Source: Batillaria attramentaria (Eukaryota > Mollusca > Gastropoda > Batillariidae). Taken from it: a DNA stretch of 64,000 nt. Both the position numbers and the translations under genes were made by a program. Shown one piece after another: positions 43,128 to 53,291 of the stretch (within the stretch, counting starts at the first letter, position 1; each line of letters opens with the position of its first letter). A model generated the notes under the pieces. The model saw nothing but the letters and a program-made list of their open reading frames with translations. It ran no database searches and was not told the origin of the DNA. Location of the stretch: assembly GCA_018292915.2 (NCBI GenBank), contig JACVVK020000207.1, forward strand, positions 538,501-602,500, given 5' to 3'.

Positions 43128-43192
43128 GGTGAGTGAGTGAGTTTTTAGGGCTTAAAGCCGCGCAAGCCACAAAGACTAATTCGCGGCTGAGT
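43128..43192 (-). mobile_element. Short retroposon (family 2), minus strand
   Basis: TTAGGGCTTAAAGCCGCGC, then CACAAAGACTAATTCGCGGC, matches the insertion at 49094-49151. A GAGTGAGTGAGT tail lies on the left. Confidence 0.65.
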
Positions 43193-43499
43193 GTGCCTGC
43201 ACTACATGAAAAAACAAAACAAAATTGTAACGTTGTACAATGGATGCAAACTGGCCTACGGGGCAATATAAACCTAGGACATGCAGGAGACGCTGCACCT
43301 TCATGCTAATTTATCGAACTCCCGGTTATAAAAAAAAAAAAAACACGTAGAAAGCAAATAACAATTACAACTGGGTAAAACAAAGATAAATACTAAGCGC
43401 ATATACAGCAAATATTGCAACTTATCATCTCCTAGGCGCAATAAACCAGTTCACAGCATATGCCCAACATCACTTATTCCTAACCACTGGTAGTGCAGA

Positions 43500-44090
43500 C
43501 TTGAGTGAGAGGTTAAAAAGAAGAAATATAGATGAAAGGGTCGAACTTAGAAATCAGCTGAGAGAAGAGAGGAAGGACAGAGCGGCTAAATTCAGGAGGT
43601 TTTAAAGAGAAAGAGACAGGTGAATGTGCTGGTGAGGGATAGACAGAGAGGTAGGAAGGAAAATTCCTTAGTCGCCAATGAAGACCTGGGATGCATTTGG
43701 AGAATAGACCGCTCCAACACGGAACCTCCCCACCTTGAGGTGGTTTGGGAAAACAACGCACCAGAGAGGGGTGCGTTGTGAAGGTCTTCAACATGACAGG
43801 TGTTCAGCAGCACCAGCAGGGCGCTGCGAACAAAGCCCGCCAGGGTGAAGACCAGGTGGGGGAAATCCAGTGAAGTCGGCCTTCAGAAATGACCCTCAGA
43901 TGTCTCACTGGACCAAGGGTCAGCAGACACCCGCTTACTGACCTCCCCCCGGCGGAGATTTAAAGAGAGCAAAGAGAGGTGAATGGACCGAGGGAGGCAG
44001 AAATAAGACAAAGAAAGAGCAAAAGGGGTGGGCAAGCTTGGCGAAATCAGCCCCGCCGCGTGAAGGCGAGCCCATGGGGCCGATTATTAA
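43500..44090. other. Unrecognised GA-rich segment inside the piggyBac element
   Basis: It contains GAGAGAAAGA-like purine stretches and a stem CAACGCACC/GGGTGCGTTG at about 43754-43778. Purine-rich text recurs at 43560-43690 and 43960-44020. No coding sequence is seen. Confidence 0.4.
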
Positions 44091-44389
44091 AGGAGATAAC
44101 CTGTGACATTTTTTTCTTGTGCAGCAGCCATTTTGTCTCACCACATGTCATTTTGGAAGCAAAGTCACAAAGGTAAGCAAATACAGCCTAATCTAATAAC
44201 ATTTTTGTACATATATAAAAATAAAAGTTGTTGTTTGATTCATTATCTGAAATGTGTTTTCAAAATTACTTCAGTAAGTCTGTCAGCATGCCTGAACTGT
44301 GTCAATGAACTGTGATCCCATATATGGGATCGTGGTCCCGAGAGGGATCCCTAGAGGAGTTTTTCATTTTTTGTGTGTGTTTGTTTTGT

Positions 44390-44633
44390 CTTGCAGAACT
44401 TTCAATGTGCACCAAGTTTTGAACATCCTGGAAGATCTTGGGACTTTTGACGAAGCCATAGTCTTTATTGAGCCCCCTTCTGTTGCTGCATGAGGACACG
44501 GATGAGGACAGTGGTGATGAGGATGAAGGGGGAGAAGTGTCAAATCCGTTGCAGCCATCGTAAGACATGAAATCCGCTCTTCAGTCAAAGATTTTGCTGC
44601 TGAATTACCAGTGTGTTATCTCTATTACAATTT

Positions 44634-44687
<54 letters not shown>

Positions 44688-44688
44688 C

Positions 44689-44746
<58 letters not shown>

Positions 44747-45650
44747 ATAGCATTTCATGGGCTTATTTCTTGGCCGTCGTTGCACCTACGAACACCAAAT
44801 TTTCTGTCGGCTGCCCTGAGGTGATGATCAGTTCATCCTGGTTGTGCGGCTTGCCCCTAATAGTAACTTTATGGATGATCCTTATAGAAACCCACACATC
44901 TCCGAGGTACGGGCAAGGTCATGGGCACATTATTTTTTTGGCATTTTTGCCCGATAATTTTTTGTTATTTATTAGAAGCACATATTACGTCTGATCCCAG
45001 TTACTCGATCAATATTCAAAATCTTGATATTTTTGTTTTCAGACCAATACTGAACGTGAGAGCTGACCACGTGACACGGAGCCCATTGATGTGAATGGAC
45101 CTTCAACATCTGCCACTCCATCCTCTTCGTCAACAAGGCAATGTAGGGGGAAAAGGGTGCAGCAAACACCGACAACAACGGGGCCAACGGGAAAAAAGAA
45201 GAAAAGGAAGGTGGAACGCAAACAGCAAAGAGCAGAAAGGGAGTGGCACAAATCGGACATCTCAAAAAGACAAAAGGAACTTTTTTCATTGGGATAGCCA
45301 ACCTGCTGATGCTTCGCGGTTGCCAAGAGACCAATTGGATCTGTTTCAGATTTTCTTAGACGAGGAGGTTCTGGAGATGATTGTTGAATACAGTGAACTG
45401 TATGCACGCCCCAAGGGAAACGATGTCACACTTCTCGACTTGCCCTGATGGAATGCGGGCCTTCATTGGCATCTTGCTAGTCACTGGCTACTCCCCAGCA
45501 CCTCGCCGAAAGCTCTATTGCAGTCGCATCGTGTATGACAAGGAATCGTTTCCTCAAAATCATGAAGTATTTCCATGCCTCGGACAATGGAAGACTGGAC
45601 GGCACCGACAAACTGGCAAAATGTTTTGATCCAGTAACCCAATTCAGGGC
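44390..45650 (+). pseudogene. piggyBac transposase N-terminal half, broken
   Basis: Pieces in several frames match the order of a PGBD-like protein: VLNILEDLGTFDEAIVFIEP, an acidic EDTDEDSGDEDEGGE, a KKKKRKVERK basic run, DQLDLFQIFLDEEVLEMIVE then YSELYARPKGND, GMRAFIGILLVTGYSPAP, and near 45550 KIMKYFHASDNGRLDGTDKL. Frame changes and a (GT)n array interrupt them. The catalytic core and C-terminus are missing; unrelated G/C-rich sequence begins at about 45650. Confidence 0.72.
44634..44741. repeat. (GT)n microsatellite in the piggyBac remnant
   Basis: A GT run of about 108 bp is interrupted once by TTCGTGCG. It splits the transposase remnant. Confidence 0.95.
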
Positions 45651-45812
45651 GTAGGAACCACGGGGGCCCTGGGGACCCAGGCCCCCGTTCGATTTTTGGA
45701 ATGGGGGCCCGAATATCTTTGGGCCCCCCTTGCTTTTGATAAGAGGAGAGGGGGCCCACCAGTGGTGGGGCCCCCCCTGCTCTACTGTCGCAGGACACAA
45801 TCCTTGGCAGTC

Positions 45813-45868
<56 letters not shown>

Positions 45869-46539
45869 TCTCCCCCCCCCCCCCTCTTCACCCCGGCCGT
45901 ATGGCTCACCCGATTGAGTGGGCCCCCCTTCCTCTCAGCATCTTCCTACGCGCCTGCAATTAGTGACTGGACAAATTTTCATTTTTTTTTATATCATGAT
46001 TGCCGTTTTCCTTCATTATTACGATCAGTAAACAGACAAATGATCTCAGTTTCTTTTGTTACCACAATCGGGGAATAGTACAGTAAACTATTTGTGATTT
46101 TTTTAAGAATGCAAAGCTATTTTCGCTGCAAAAATCTGTTCCTTTGTGTTATTATTTGTTTTCAAAGTTGAAAATTGTCTTTTCAGTGTTATTTAGCTTC
46201 AAACTACACAAAAAGTGCACTCTCTATTGTGTTTGATTTTCACAAATGATACTCTGGGAAACATATTGCTCCTGAATCATGTCATTGATTTCAATAAAAC
46301 TGTCTAAATGAAGATTCATCCGTCTTGAAATGTGTTCTTTGTTTTCCGAAAAACCCTACCCTTTCGGGACCACGATCCCATATATGGGATCGGTATAATG
46401 TACCCCCCAAATCAACCTTTAAAAAAAATGCAATGAATGACTGTCTGATACGTCATGTTTACTAAAAATATATACATTATATTCAAAAAATTAAGCGGAA
46501 AAAATTCGTCCCTAATGGGTTAATGATGTTATCAGTCGG

Positions 46540-46980
46540 CTGGGGTGTAACATCGGTAAATAACACACTGACTTACTCGTGAAGCAAGTGTGAAGTGTTT
46601 GTCAGTGACTCAGTCTACTACTGTATTCAGTCCAGTGTGAGGTCTAGTAGTCTACGTACGTATCATGACACTGTGTTCTCTGGGGTGTTACATCGGCAAA
46701 TAACATTACTCTGACTCTGCATAGACTGTCAAGTGTGACGTCAGTATCTGACTGTATTCTCTGGGGTGTAACATTGGCTTCAGTCTACGCATCACAACAT
46801 GACACTTTCTTCTCTGGGGTGTATACGTCGGTAAAAAAAAAAAGAGAAAAAGAAAAAAAAGCAATGCTCAGGTCAGACAGTCAAGTGTGACGTCAGTATC
46901 TGACTGTGTTCTCGGGGGTGTAACATCGGTAAATAACTAGACTTCAGTCTACGTATCACATCATGACGCTGTGTTCTCTG
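46540..46980. repeat. Degenerate tandem repeat (CTCTGGGGTGTAACATCGG)
   Basis: Four to five irregular units of about 100-120 bp contain TGTTCTCTGGGGTGTAACAT, CGGTAAATAAC, AAGTGTGACGTCAGTATCTG and CAGTCTACG.ATCA. Confidence 0.75.
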
Positions 46981-46984
46981 CCAG

Positions 46985-47049
46985 GAATGTCTGTTTGCCC
47001 GTCTCTATAATCTCACACGGACACAGGAACATGGGACAGTGACCACCAG
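46985..47049 (+). CDS. Tentative orphan exon (ECLFARLYNLTRTQEHGTVT)
   Basis: A 65-nt open segment is bounded by a good acceptor (GTTCTCTGCCAG) and strong donor (CCAG|GTATGT). The translation has ordinary protein composition. It might be a 5' exon of copy B or part of a lost gene. A second acceptor-like site (CTTCTTGTAG) follows at 47781. Confidence 0.3.
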
Positions 47050-48010
47050 GTATGTCGCTACACCTACATGTATACAAATTAGTCAATCAGTCAACAGTAA
47101 GTGGGATTTGTCGGTACTAAGCTTAATGAATAAGTCAGTATTAAAAAAGGTCAACATTAAGTTGGATAAATAAGTCAATATCAAGCCGGCTACACTAAAG
47201 TCAATAATGTTTGGCAATGTACATGACCCCTCAGCACAGTGTTTGTTTACATTGATGTGGGATGCAGAGAGAGGGGAAGTGAGCAAGAAGGTTGCAGGCA
47301 CCACGTGTTAAAGTGGTGGTATTATTATGCTTGGTATAAACTGTCTTTAGTATGGTGACTCTAAAACAATTAGTCAAGCTTTTGAAGTGCTTTTTTTTTT
47401 TTTTTTTTTTTGGGGGGGGGGGGGGGGGGCATGCAGCTTGTCGACATGTCTTGCTTCTTGACAGCATTGTCTGTTTCGTTCGGGAAAATTGTTTTGAAGG
47501 AGGTGTGCTGTGTGACATATGTAGGATCCAATAATTATGTGGAAGTTAGTTGTAGCCAGGTATATGGCCTACACTACTGTGTGGACACAACGTTGGTCTA
47601 TCAAACAAATCGGACAGCCGGTGAAGACGCAACCAGCGTGCGGGTGCGTGCGTACTGTGTACAAGTTAAGTTTAACACCTCCCCCCCAACCCCCACCAGC
47701 CCCCTTTTGCCACCCTCCAATAAATAATAATGATGATGATAATAGAATGAAAACACCAATGTGTCACGTCTTCTTCTTGTAGTGCTGGGATCAATGTTTC
47801 ATAGTGGGACTGAACACAACCGTCTTTCCACCGCCTCATGATTATTATGTATGTGTGTCACTGTTGACTGTTCACGACCCGACTGCGTGAGAATACCGGT
47901 AGGCGTTTCATACTACAGGCCTAGGCCCATAATGATGTAGTTCTATTGCAGACTCTCACACGTCATTGTGATAACGTAGTCCAGGGAATTCCCGATTTTT
48001 ACATAAAGTG
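47050..48010. other. Intergenic with poly-T/poly-G run
   Basis: A T-run then G-run lies at 47390-47430. Downstream of the acceptor-like site at 47781 a 35-codon frame starts CWDQCFIVGLNTTVF and ends at TGA. Its link to any gene is unproven. Confidence 0.35.
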
Positions 48011-48180
48011 GGTGGGTGGGTGTTTGGGGGTTTAACGTCCTTTTCCACCACATAGGGTGATATCAAAGACGGGGCAACGATGAAAAAGCCAGCACAAATA
48101 TTTGGCCCCAGCCGGGGTCGAACTCACGACCCGAGCATTAGAAGTCCAACGCTCTACCATTCGGCCACCCCGGCTCCCCC
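48011..48180 (-). mobile_element. tRNA-derived SINE (family 1) with perfect 12-bp TSD
   Basis: A full-length family 1 copy on the minus strand is flanked by TTACATAAAGTG at 47999-48010 and 48181-48192. The clean target-site duplication confirms retroposition and fixes the element at 170 bp. Confidence 0.92.
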
Positions 48181-48192
48181 TTACATAAAGTG

Positions 48193-48928
48193 AATAAAGG
48201 CCTCTGCATTATCAGAAATAAAACAAAGTGAATAGAGGAGGAGACTTTGTTGGTTTTTTTTTTGGTTTTTTTTTGAAGATCCATGTCCGTCCATCCGTCC
48301 GTCCGTCCATCCGTTCAAACTGCGCTGACAAGCAAGAAATGTACCATTCACTATCTCCGACCCCCATGCACTTCACACGTAGCAAGCGTGCGTGCATGCG
48401 CACTCGCTTGCTCGCTCGTACATAGATTAGATAGATACACTCTTATGTAGCGGTATTCTGCCGCCCGGGGGAAGTGTGGCAGAACCAAACGATGAACGGG
48501 ACTTTTTAATCTCACTCACTTGGGAAACGTAGGTACATAAAAAAAGGAAAATAAACTCTCATCAGCAATAAATACAAACATGGATTATGTCTGTCCATCT
48601 AAGCACGCGTTCAAAAAGAGTAACTGTTAAGAAAGACATCGAATTTAACTTCATGATCAAATTCATAATTAGTCAGAAAATATTAATAACCAATGCTGAT
48701 ATCAATACATACATCAACTATAATGAATAGCAAATGGTGAATACTTGTAAATAGAACGAACACGACATGCAGTGATATTATACAATTACATCATGCATTA
48801 TGTACAAACAATATGTATAAACATAATAACCACGTACCCTGGGAGAAACGCACATGGGGTTTGACAGACAACTACCGGCTCCGCTCCAGTAAGTCAACGT
48901 GTGGATATAGCCTGAATTGACACGATAC
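48193..48928. other. Intergenic, no gene seen
   Basis: A GTCCGTCCATCC tract (48285-48312) and AT-rich sequence. Nothing recognised. Confidence 0.5.
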
Positions 48929-49093
48929 TACCATTACTATATCTCAAATACTAACTGATAAAAAATGATACTAACATACTCACGAGCAACTAACCTCAAT
49001 ATGTAAAACCAATATCAATTCCTCCCAAAACTGGCAAAATATAACTGCTTCCAAATAGTGACTAACTGGTTAACACTAATCACACCTTTACAA

Positions 49094-49151
49094 GTTAGTT
49101 AGTTAATTAGGGCTTAACGCCGCGCAAGCAACAAAGACTATGTCGCGGCTA
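49094..49151 (-). mobile_element. Short retroposon (family 2) with 13-bp TSD
   Basis: CACACCTTTACAA at 49081-49093 and 49152-49164 flanks GTTAGTTAGTTAATTAGGGC...GTCGCGGCT. The paired direct repeat at 50767-50779 has one CACACCTTTACAA and no insert, an internal empty-site control. The GTTA tail shows minus orientation. Confidence 0.85.
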
Positions 49152-49914
49152 CACACCTTTACAAACTTAGATTACTTTCTCTGTACAAACATTCAGCTAC
49201 TATTTATTCATTCTCACCCATTCATTCATAAATACATGTATAAACAATCAAACATATCGTCGTTCACACGGAAAAGTTGCGGAAGTCGATTTTCCGCACT
49301 ATTCAGGAGAAGCAAAAACCTGATATATTCGATTATTTTTCATCACTTCGAAATGAAATTTTACTGAACGATTCACAATCGTTTCTTCTATTAGGTTTGT
49401 AAAGTTTAGTTTTCATAGCTAATTGCATTTGGGGAAAAAATAGTAATTTACCCGACTTACGCAATTTTATGTCTACGTGTTTCAACCAAAATACCGACTT
49501 ACGCAGTTTAGCAGGTTGAATTACGCAGTTTTACCCAAAATATAAAGTGTGGTCGATTTCGGCAATTTTGCACAGGCAGTTACGCAATTTTGTCATAACC
49601 AAAATCACAACAAAATTTCACGCGTGGTCGACTTCGGCCATTTTTCTCCTGCCAGTGACGCAATTTTGTCAAAATCAAATTCACCACAAATCCTCAGGCG
49701 TGGTCGACTTCGACATTAAATTTTCATTAGAAGACGAAAACAGTCTTACTGCTTTGACCAATCTAATCAAGGCGATTTTCCCCCTCACAATGAAGTTGTT
49801 TGTTATGGATATTCTCAGATCGAGCATTGGATAGATCTAAGGCGATTATTTTCGGCGGAATAATTTTTCTTTCCTTTTTCGATTTGGGCAAAAAGGAACG
49901 CGGCGTCGCGCGCG

Positions 49915-49977
<63 letters not shown>

Positions 49978-50296
49978 AATTGCTGAAGTCTGCAAAACTT
50001 AAGTCGGCTGTGTGTTGTCAGAATTATTATGACGTAAGCCTATCGGAACTCCTAATTTTGATCTAGAGGTGATCACCAGAAATCCATAATTATGCGCCGC
50101 TGATTTCGGCAGTTGTTTCAGCTGCAGTTTGTTTTGTTGTTTCTTTATGGAGACCTTTATATTATGGGATGGGACAGATTTCGCTGCGCGCAGGAGCAAG
50201 TTTCAGTGATAAAAATCAAGGCTGTGACGTTTCTCCAGACAATACATACTGTCATACGGTGACGTAACGAAATCTGCGTCATAGACTTCGTAAAGG

Positions 50297-50303
50297 GGGG
50301 GGG

Positions 50304-50336
<33 letters not shown>

Positions 50337-50590
50337 CGGGGGGGGGGGGGATTGTCAGACGACTTCCTGCCAAGTCGTTTTGATATTTCATGCAAGGGCT
50401 AAACTGAGTTCTCTGTTGGGTGGGATGAGGGAGAGAGCAGGAAGAGGGGGAGGGGAAGGGAGGGGGGGGGGGGGGGGGGCAAGAACATGGCTTTGCCCCC
50501 CCCCCCCCCCCATCTTGCCATAGTCATCTGATTTTCCAGGGGGGGGGGGGGCAAAAGATACTCTCCCCCGCCCCCCCCCCCCCTGGTTGG
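50297..50590. repeat. Poly-G / poly-C runs
   Basis: Long G-runs (50297-50350, 50462-50479, 50540-50550) and C-runs (50497-50511, 50569-50582) lie on the same strand and can fold on each other or form quadruplexes. Assembly here may be unreliable. Confidence 0.85.
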
Positions 50591-50969
50591 GTGCCCTGGC
50601 GCCCCTGTACCATTACTATATCTCAAATACTAACTGCATTAAGTGATACTAACATACTAACAAAGCTACCAGCAACTAACTTCAATATGTAAGGCCAGTA
50701 TCAATTCCTCCTAAAACTGGCAAAATATAACTGCTTCTAAATAGTAAATAACTGAATGAAAATAATCACACCTTTACAAACTTAGATTACTTTTTCAATA
50801 CAAACATTCGGCTACTATTTAATCATTCCCGTCCATTCATGTACATACATGTACAGACAAACAAACATATACGTGTATGAAACTCACCAGTGACCAATCA
50901 GTACAAAGATAGATATCCCCAAAGTCAACAAACAGTCAAACACCAAATTCCGCTTGACAAGAAAACCCT

Positions 50970-51485
50970 CATTACAGTAAACTCAGCACATGCAGGTACA
51001 AGACTAGACTCTCTACTGTAAACACACCACAGGTACAAAACTTATCACTCATTACTGTAAACACAGCACATACAAGTACAAGACGAGACTATCTACTGTA
51101 AACATAGCACAGGTAAAAGACTAGACTCTGTACTGTAAACACAGCACGGGTACAAGACTGTTCACTCATTACTGTAAACACAGCACATGCAAGTACAAGA
51201 CTAGACTCTGTACTGTAAACACAGCACGGGTACATGACTAGACTCTGTACTGTAAACTCAGCACAGGTATAAGACTAGATTCTCTTCTGTAAACACAACA
51301 CATGTACAAGACTAGACTCTCTACTGTAGACAGAGCACAGGTACAAGACCAGACTATCTACTGTAAACACAGCACAGGTACAAGACCAGACTATCTACTG
51401 TAAACACAGCACAGGTACAAGACTAGACTATCTGCTGTAAACACAGCACATGCAAGTAGAAGACTAGACTCATTACTGTAAAAAA
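50970..51485. repeat. Minisatellite of about 36 bp, about 13 units
   Basis: Units read CTGTAAACACAGCACAGGTA then CAAGACTAGACTCTCTA with small indels. The array ends about 500 bp before the copy B knuckle exon. Confidence 0.92.
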
Positions 51486-52020
51486 AAAAGGCAAAGAAAG
51501 ACTAAAATCATACCGACAGAATACCAATCGGTTTCTTCAAAAACCACACATACCTGTACAATAATGGAAACTGACGATGATCGATTTCATCGGCGTGTCG
51601 TGTATTGCCTTCTGATGCAGAGAGAGAGAGAGAGAAAGAAAAAGAAGTTGAACATTATGATGAGTTGTACTCACTGTTCACAAGATTCTCTTTCATTACT
51701 GACAAAATCAAACGCAGCTACAGATAATGTTGTGTACAGTTTATACACTGTAAAACAATAATAGACCAATACATGGGATAACAATAACGGCGGAAGATGG
51801 AATTTCCAGTCCACCTCCCCCCCCCCCACCCCCCAACGTTCCGCCGGAACTACTACTACTCTTATTACTGATGATATAAAACATATGATCACAAACGTTT
51901 TCCTAACTTTGTTTCTACACTAATGAATTTTTACCATTCCTCCACTCAGAATGGCCACAATCTTCTGCTAAAAATACAAAATGGAAAGTGCAAAGTAACC
52001 CTGAAGGAAAACGCCAACAG

Positions 52021-53291
52021 TTCGGGACAGTCAGTGTAGTCGGTGTGGACAGGTCGGCCATGATGCAGAAAACTGTCCTACATGTGGTTTGTGTGGACAG
52101 GTCGGCCATGACGCAGAAAACTGTCCTACATGTGGTTTGTGTGGACAGGTCGGCCATGATGCAGAAAACTGTCCTACATGTGGTTTGTGTGGACAGGTCG
52201 GCCATGATGCAGAAAACTGTCCTACATGTGGTTTGTGTGGACAGGTCGGCCATGATGCAGAAAACTGTCACGAATGTGGTTGTGTGGACAGTTCGGACAT
52301 ACTGAAGAACAGTGTACCGAATGTGAGTTGTGCGAACAGTTCGGCCATGGTACAGAAAACTGTCCCAATGCTTGTCGTCTGTGTAAACAGGTTGGCCATA
52401 CTGCAGACAACTGTCCCAATGCTTGTCGTCGCTGTAGACAGGTCGGCCATGATACAGAAAAACTGCCCCGAATGTGATTTGTGCGAACAGTTCGGCCATG
52501 ATGCAGAAAACTGTCCCAATGCTTGTCATCTGTGTAGAAAGGTCGGCCATACTGCAGACAACTGTCCCAATGCTTGTCGTCTGTGTAGACAGGTCGGCCA
52601 TACTGAAGACAACTGTCCCAATGCTTGTCGTCGCTGTAGAAAGGTCGGACATACTGTAGAAAACTGTCTCGATTGTCGTCAGTGTGGACAGTTCGGTCAT
52701 ACTGCATCAGATTGTTCCTATGTTCTGTGTCATCGCTGTGAATGGCGTGGCCATAGTGCACCAGACTGTCCCAGTTTCCCGTGTCATCGTTGTGGACAGG
52801 ACGGCCATGTTGCTTCAGAGTGTCGCGACAATATCTCCAACATCCCCTCGGCGTCAGTGCAGAGCCAAAGCCAGCAACAACCATCCTCCCACACTCCCCA
52901 TAGTGGAACACAGCAACAACCATCCTCCCACACTGGAACACAAGGCCAACAACAACCATCCTCCCACACTGGAACACAAGGCCAGCAACAACCATCCTCC
53001 CACACTGGAACACAAGGCCAGCAACAACCATCCTCCCACACTGGAACACAAGGCCAACAACAACCATCCTCCCACACTCCCCATAGTGGAACACAGCAAC
53101 AACCATCCTCCCACACTGGAACACAAGGCCAACAACAACCATCCTCCCACACTGGAACACAAGGCCAACAACAACCATCCTCCCACACTGGAACACAAGG
53201 CCAACAACAACCATCCTCCCACACTGGAACACAAGGCCAACAACAACCATCCTCCCACACTGGAACACAAGGCCAGCAGCCAACATGTCAG
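52021..53291 (+). CDS. Copy B exon 1: expanded CCHC knuckle array and Gln/Ser/Thr repeat
   Basis: The array starts with CSRCGQVGHDAENC. Four further knuckles (CGLCGQVGHDAENC) in near-identical 48-bp units follow. At about 52280 one T is missing, so the next four knuckles (such as CELCEQFGHGTENC) are in another frame until an extra A at about 52460 restores the original. Seven more in-frame knuckles follow, then about 11 QQQPSSHT-type units. Both frames are stop-free across the shifted part. The 5' edge is a guess (CCAACAG|TTCGG, weak pyrimidine tract). If the donor at 53291/53292 is ignored the frame ends at TAA 53301-53303. Confidence 0.7.

Larger units (their letters stand above)
42836..46523 (+). 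mobile_element. Decayed piggyBac-like element with nested insertions
   Basis: The left end TTAACCCGTTAAGGACCACT and right end, read inward as TTAACCCATTAGGGACGAAT, share a short inverted repeat beginning at TTAA. Palindromes of the type GATCCCATA/TATGGGATC occur near both ends and at 44308. Inside are N-terminal pieces of a piggyBac transposase, two SINEs, an unrecognised segment (43500-44090), (GT)n (44634-44741) and (CA)n (45815-45866). Confidence 0.65.
48929..50880. repeat. Direct repeat pair (48929-49259 and 50608-50875)
   Basis: Both copies share CCATTACTATATCTCAAATA, CAATTCCTCC.AAAACTGG, CAAAATATAACTGCTTC and CAAACTTAGATTACTTT. About 1.35 kb lies between them, including a triplicated GTGGTCGACTTCGGC segment (about 49550-49715), a (CG)n(CA)n array (49905-49973) and G-runs at 50297-50350. 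The first copy carries a retroposon the second lacks. Confidence 0.85.

Noticed and set aside
45477..45863. Pro/Gly-rich minus-strand frames near 45.5-45.9 kb
   Set aside because: They lie opposite the piggyBac remnant and G/C-run DNA and look like shadows.
47410..47727. 105-residue frame after a G-run
   Set aside because: The start lies inside a homopolymer and the sequence has no recognised relative.
52222..53286. 354-residue minus-strand open frame and the nearby minus frame 51915-52700
   Set aside because: They are antisense to the knuckle and 36-bp repeats. They exist because repeat units are multiples of three and lack stops on both strands.
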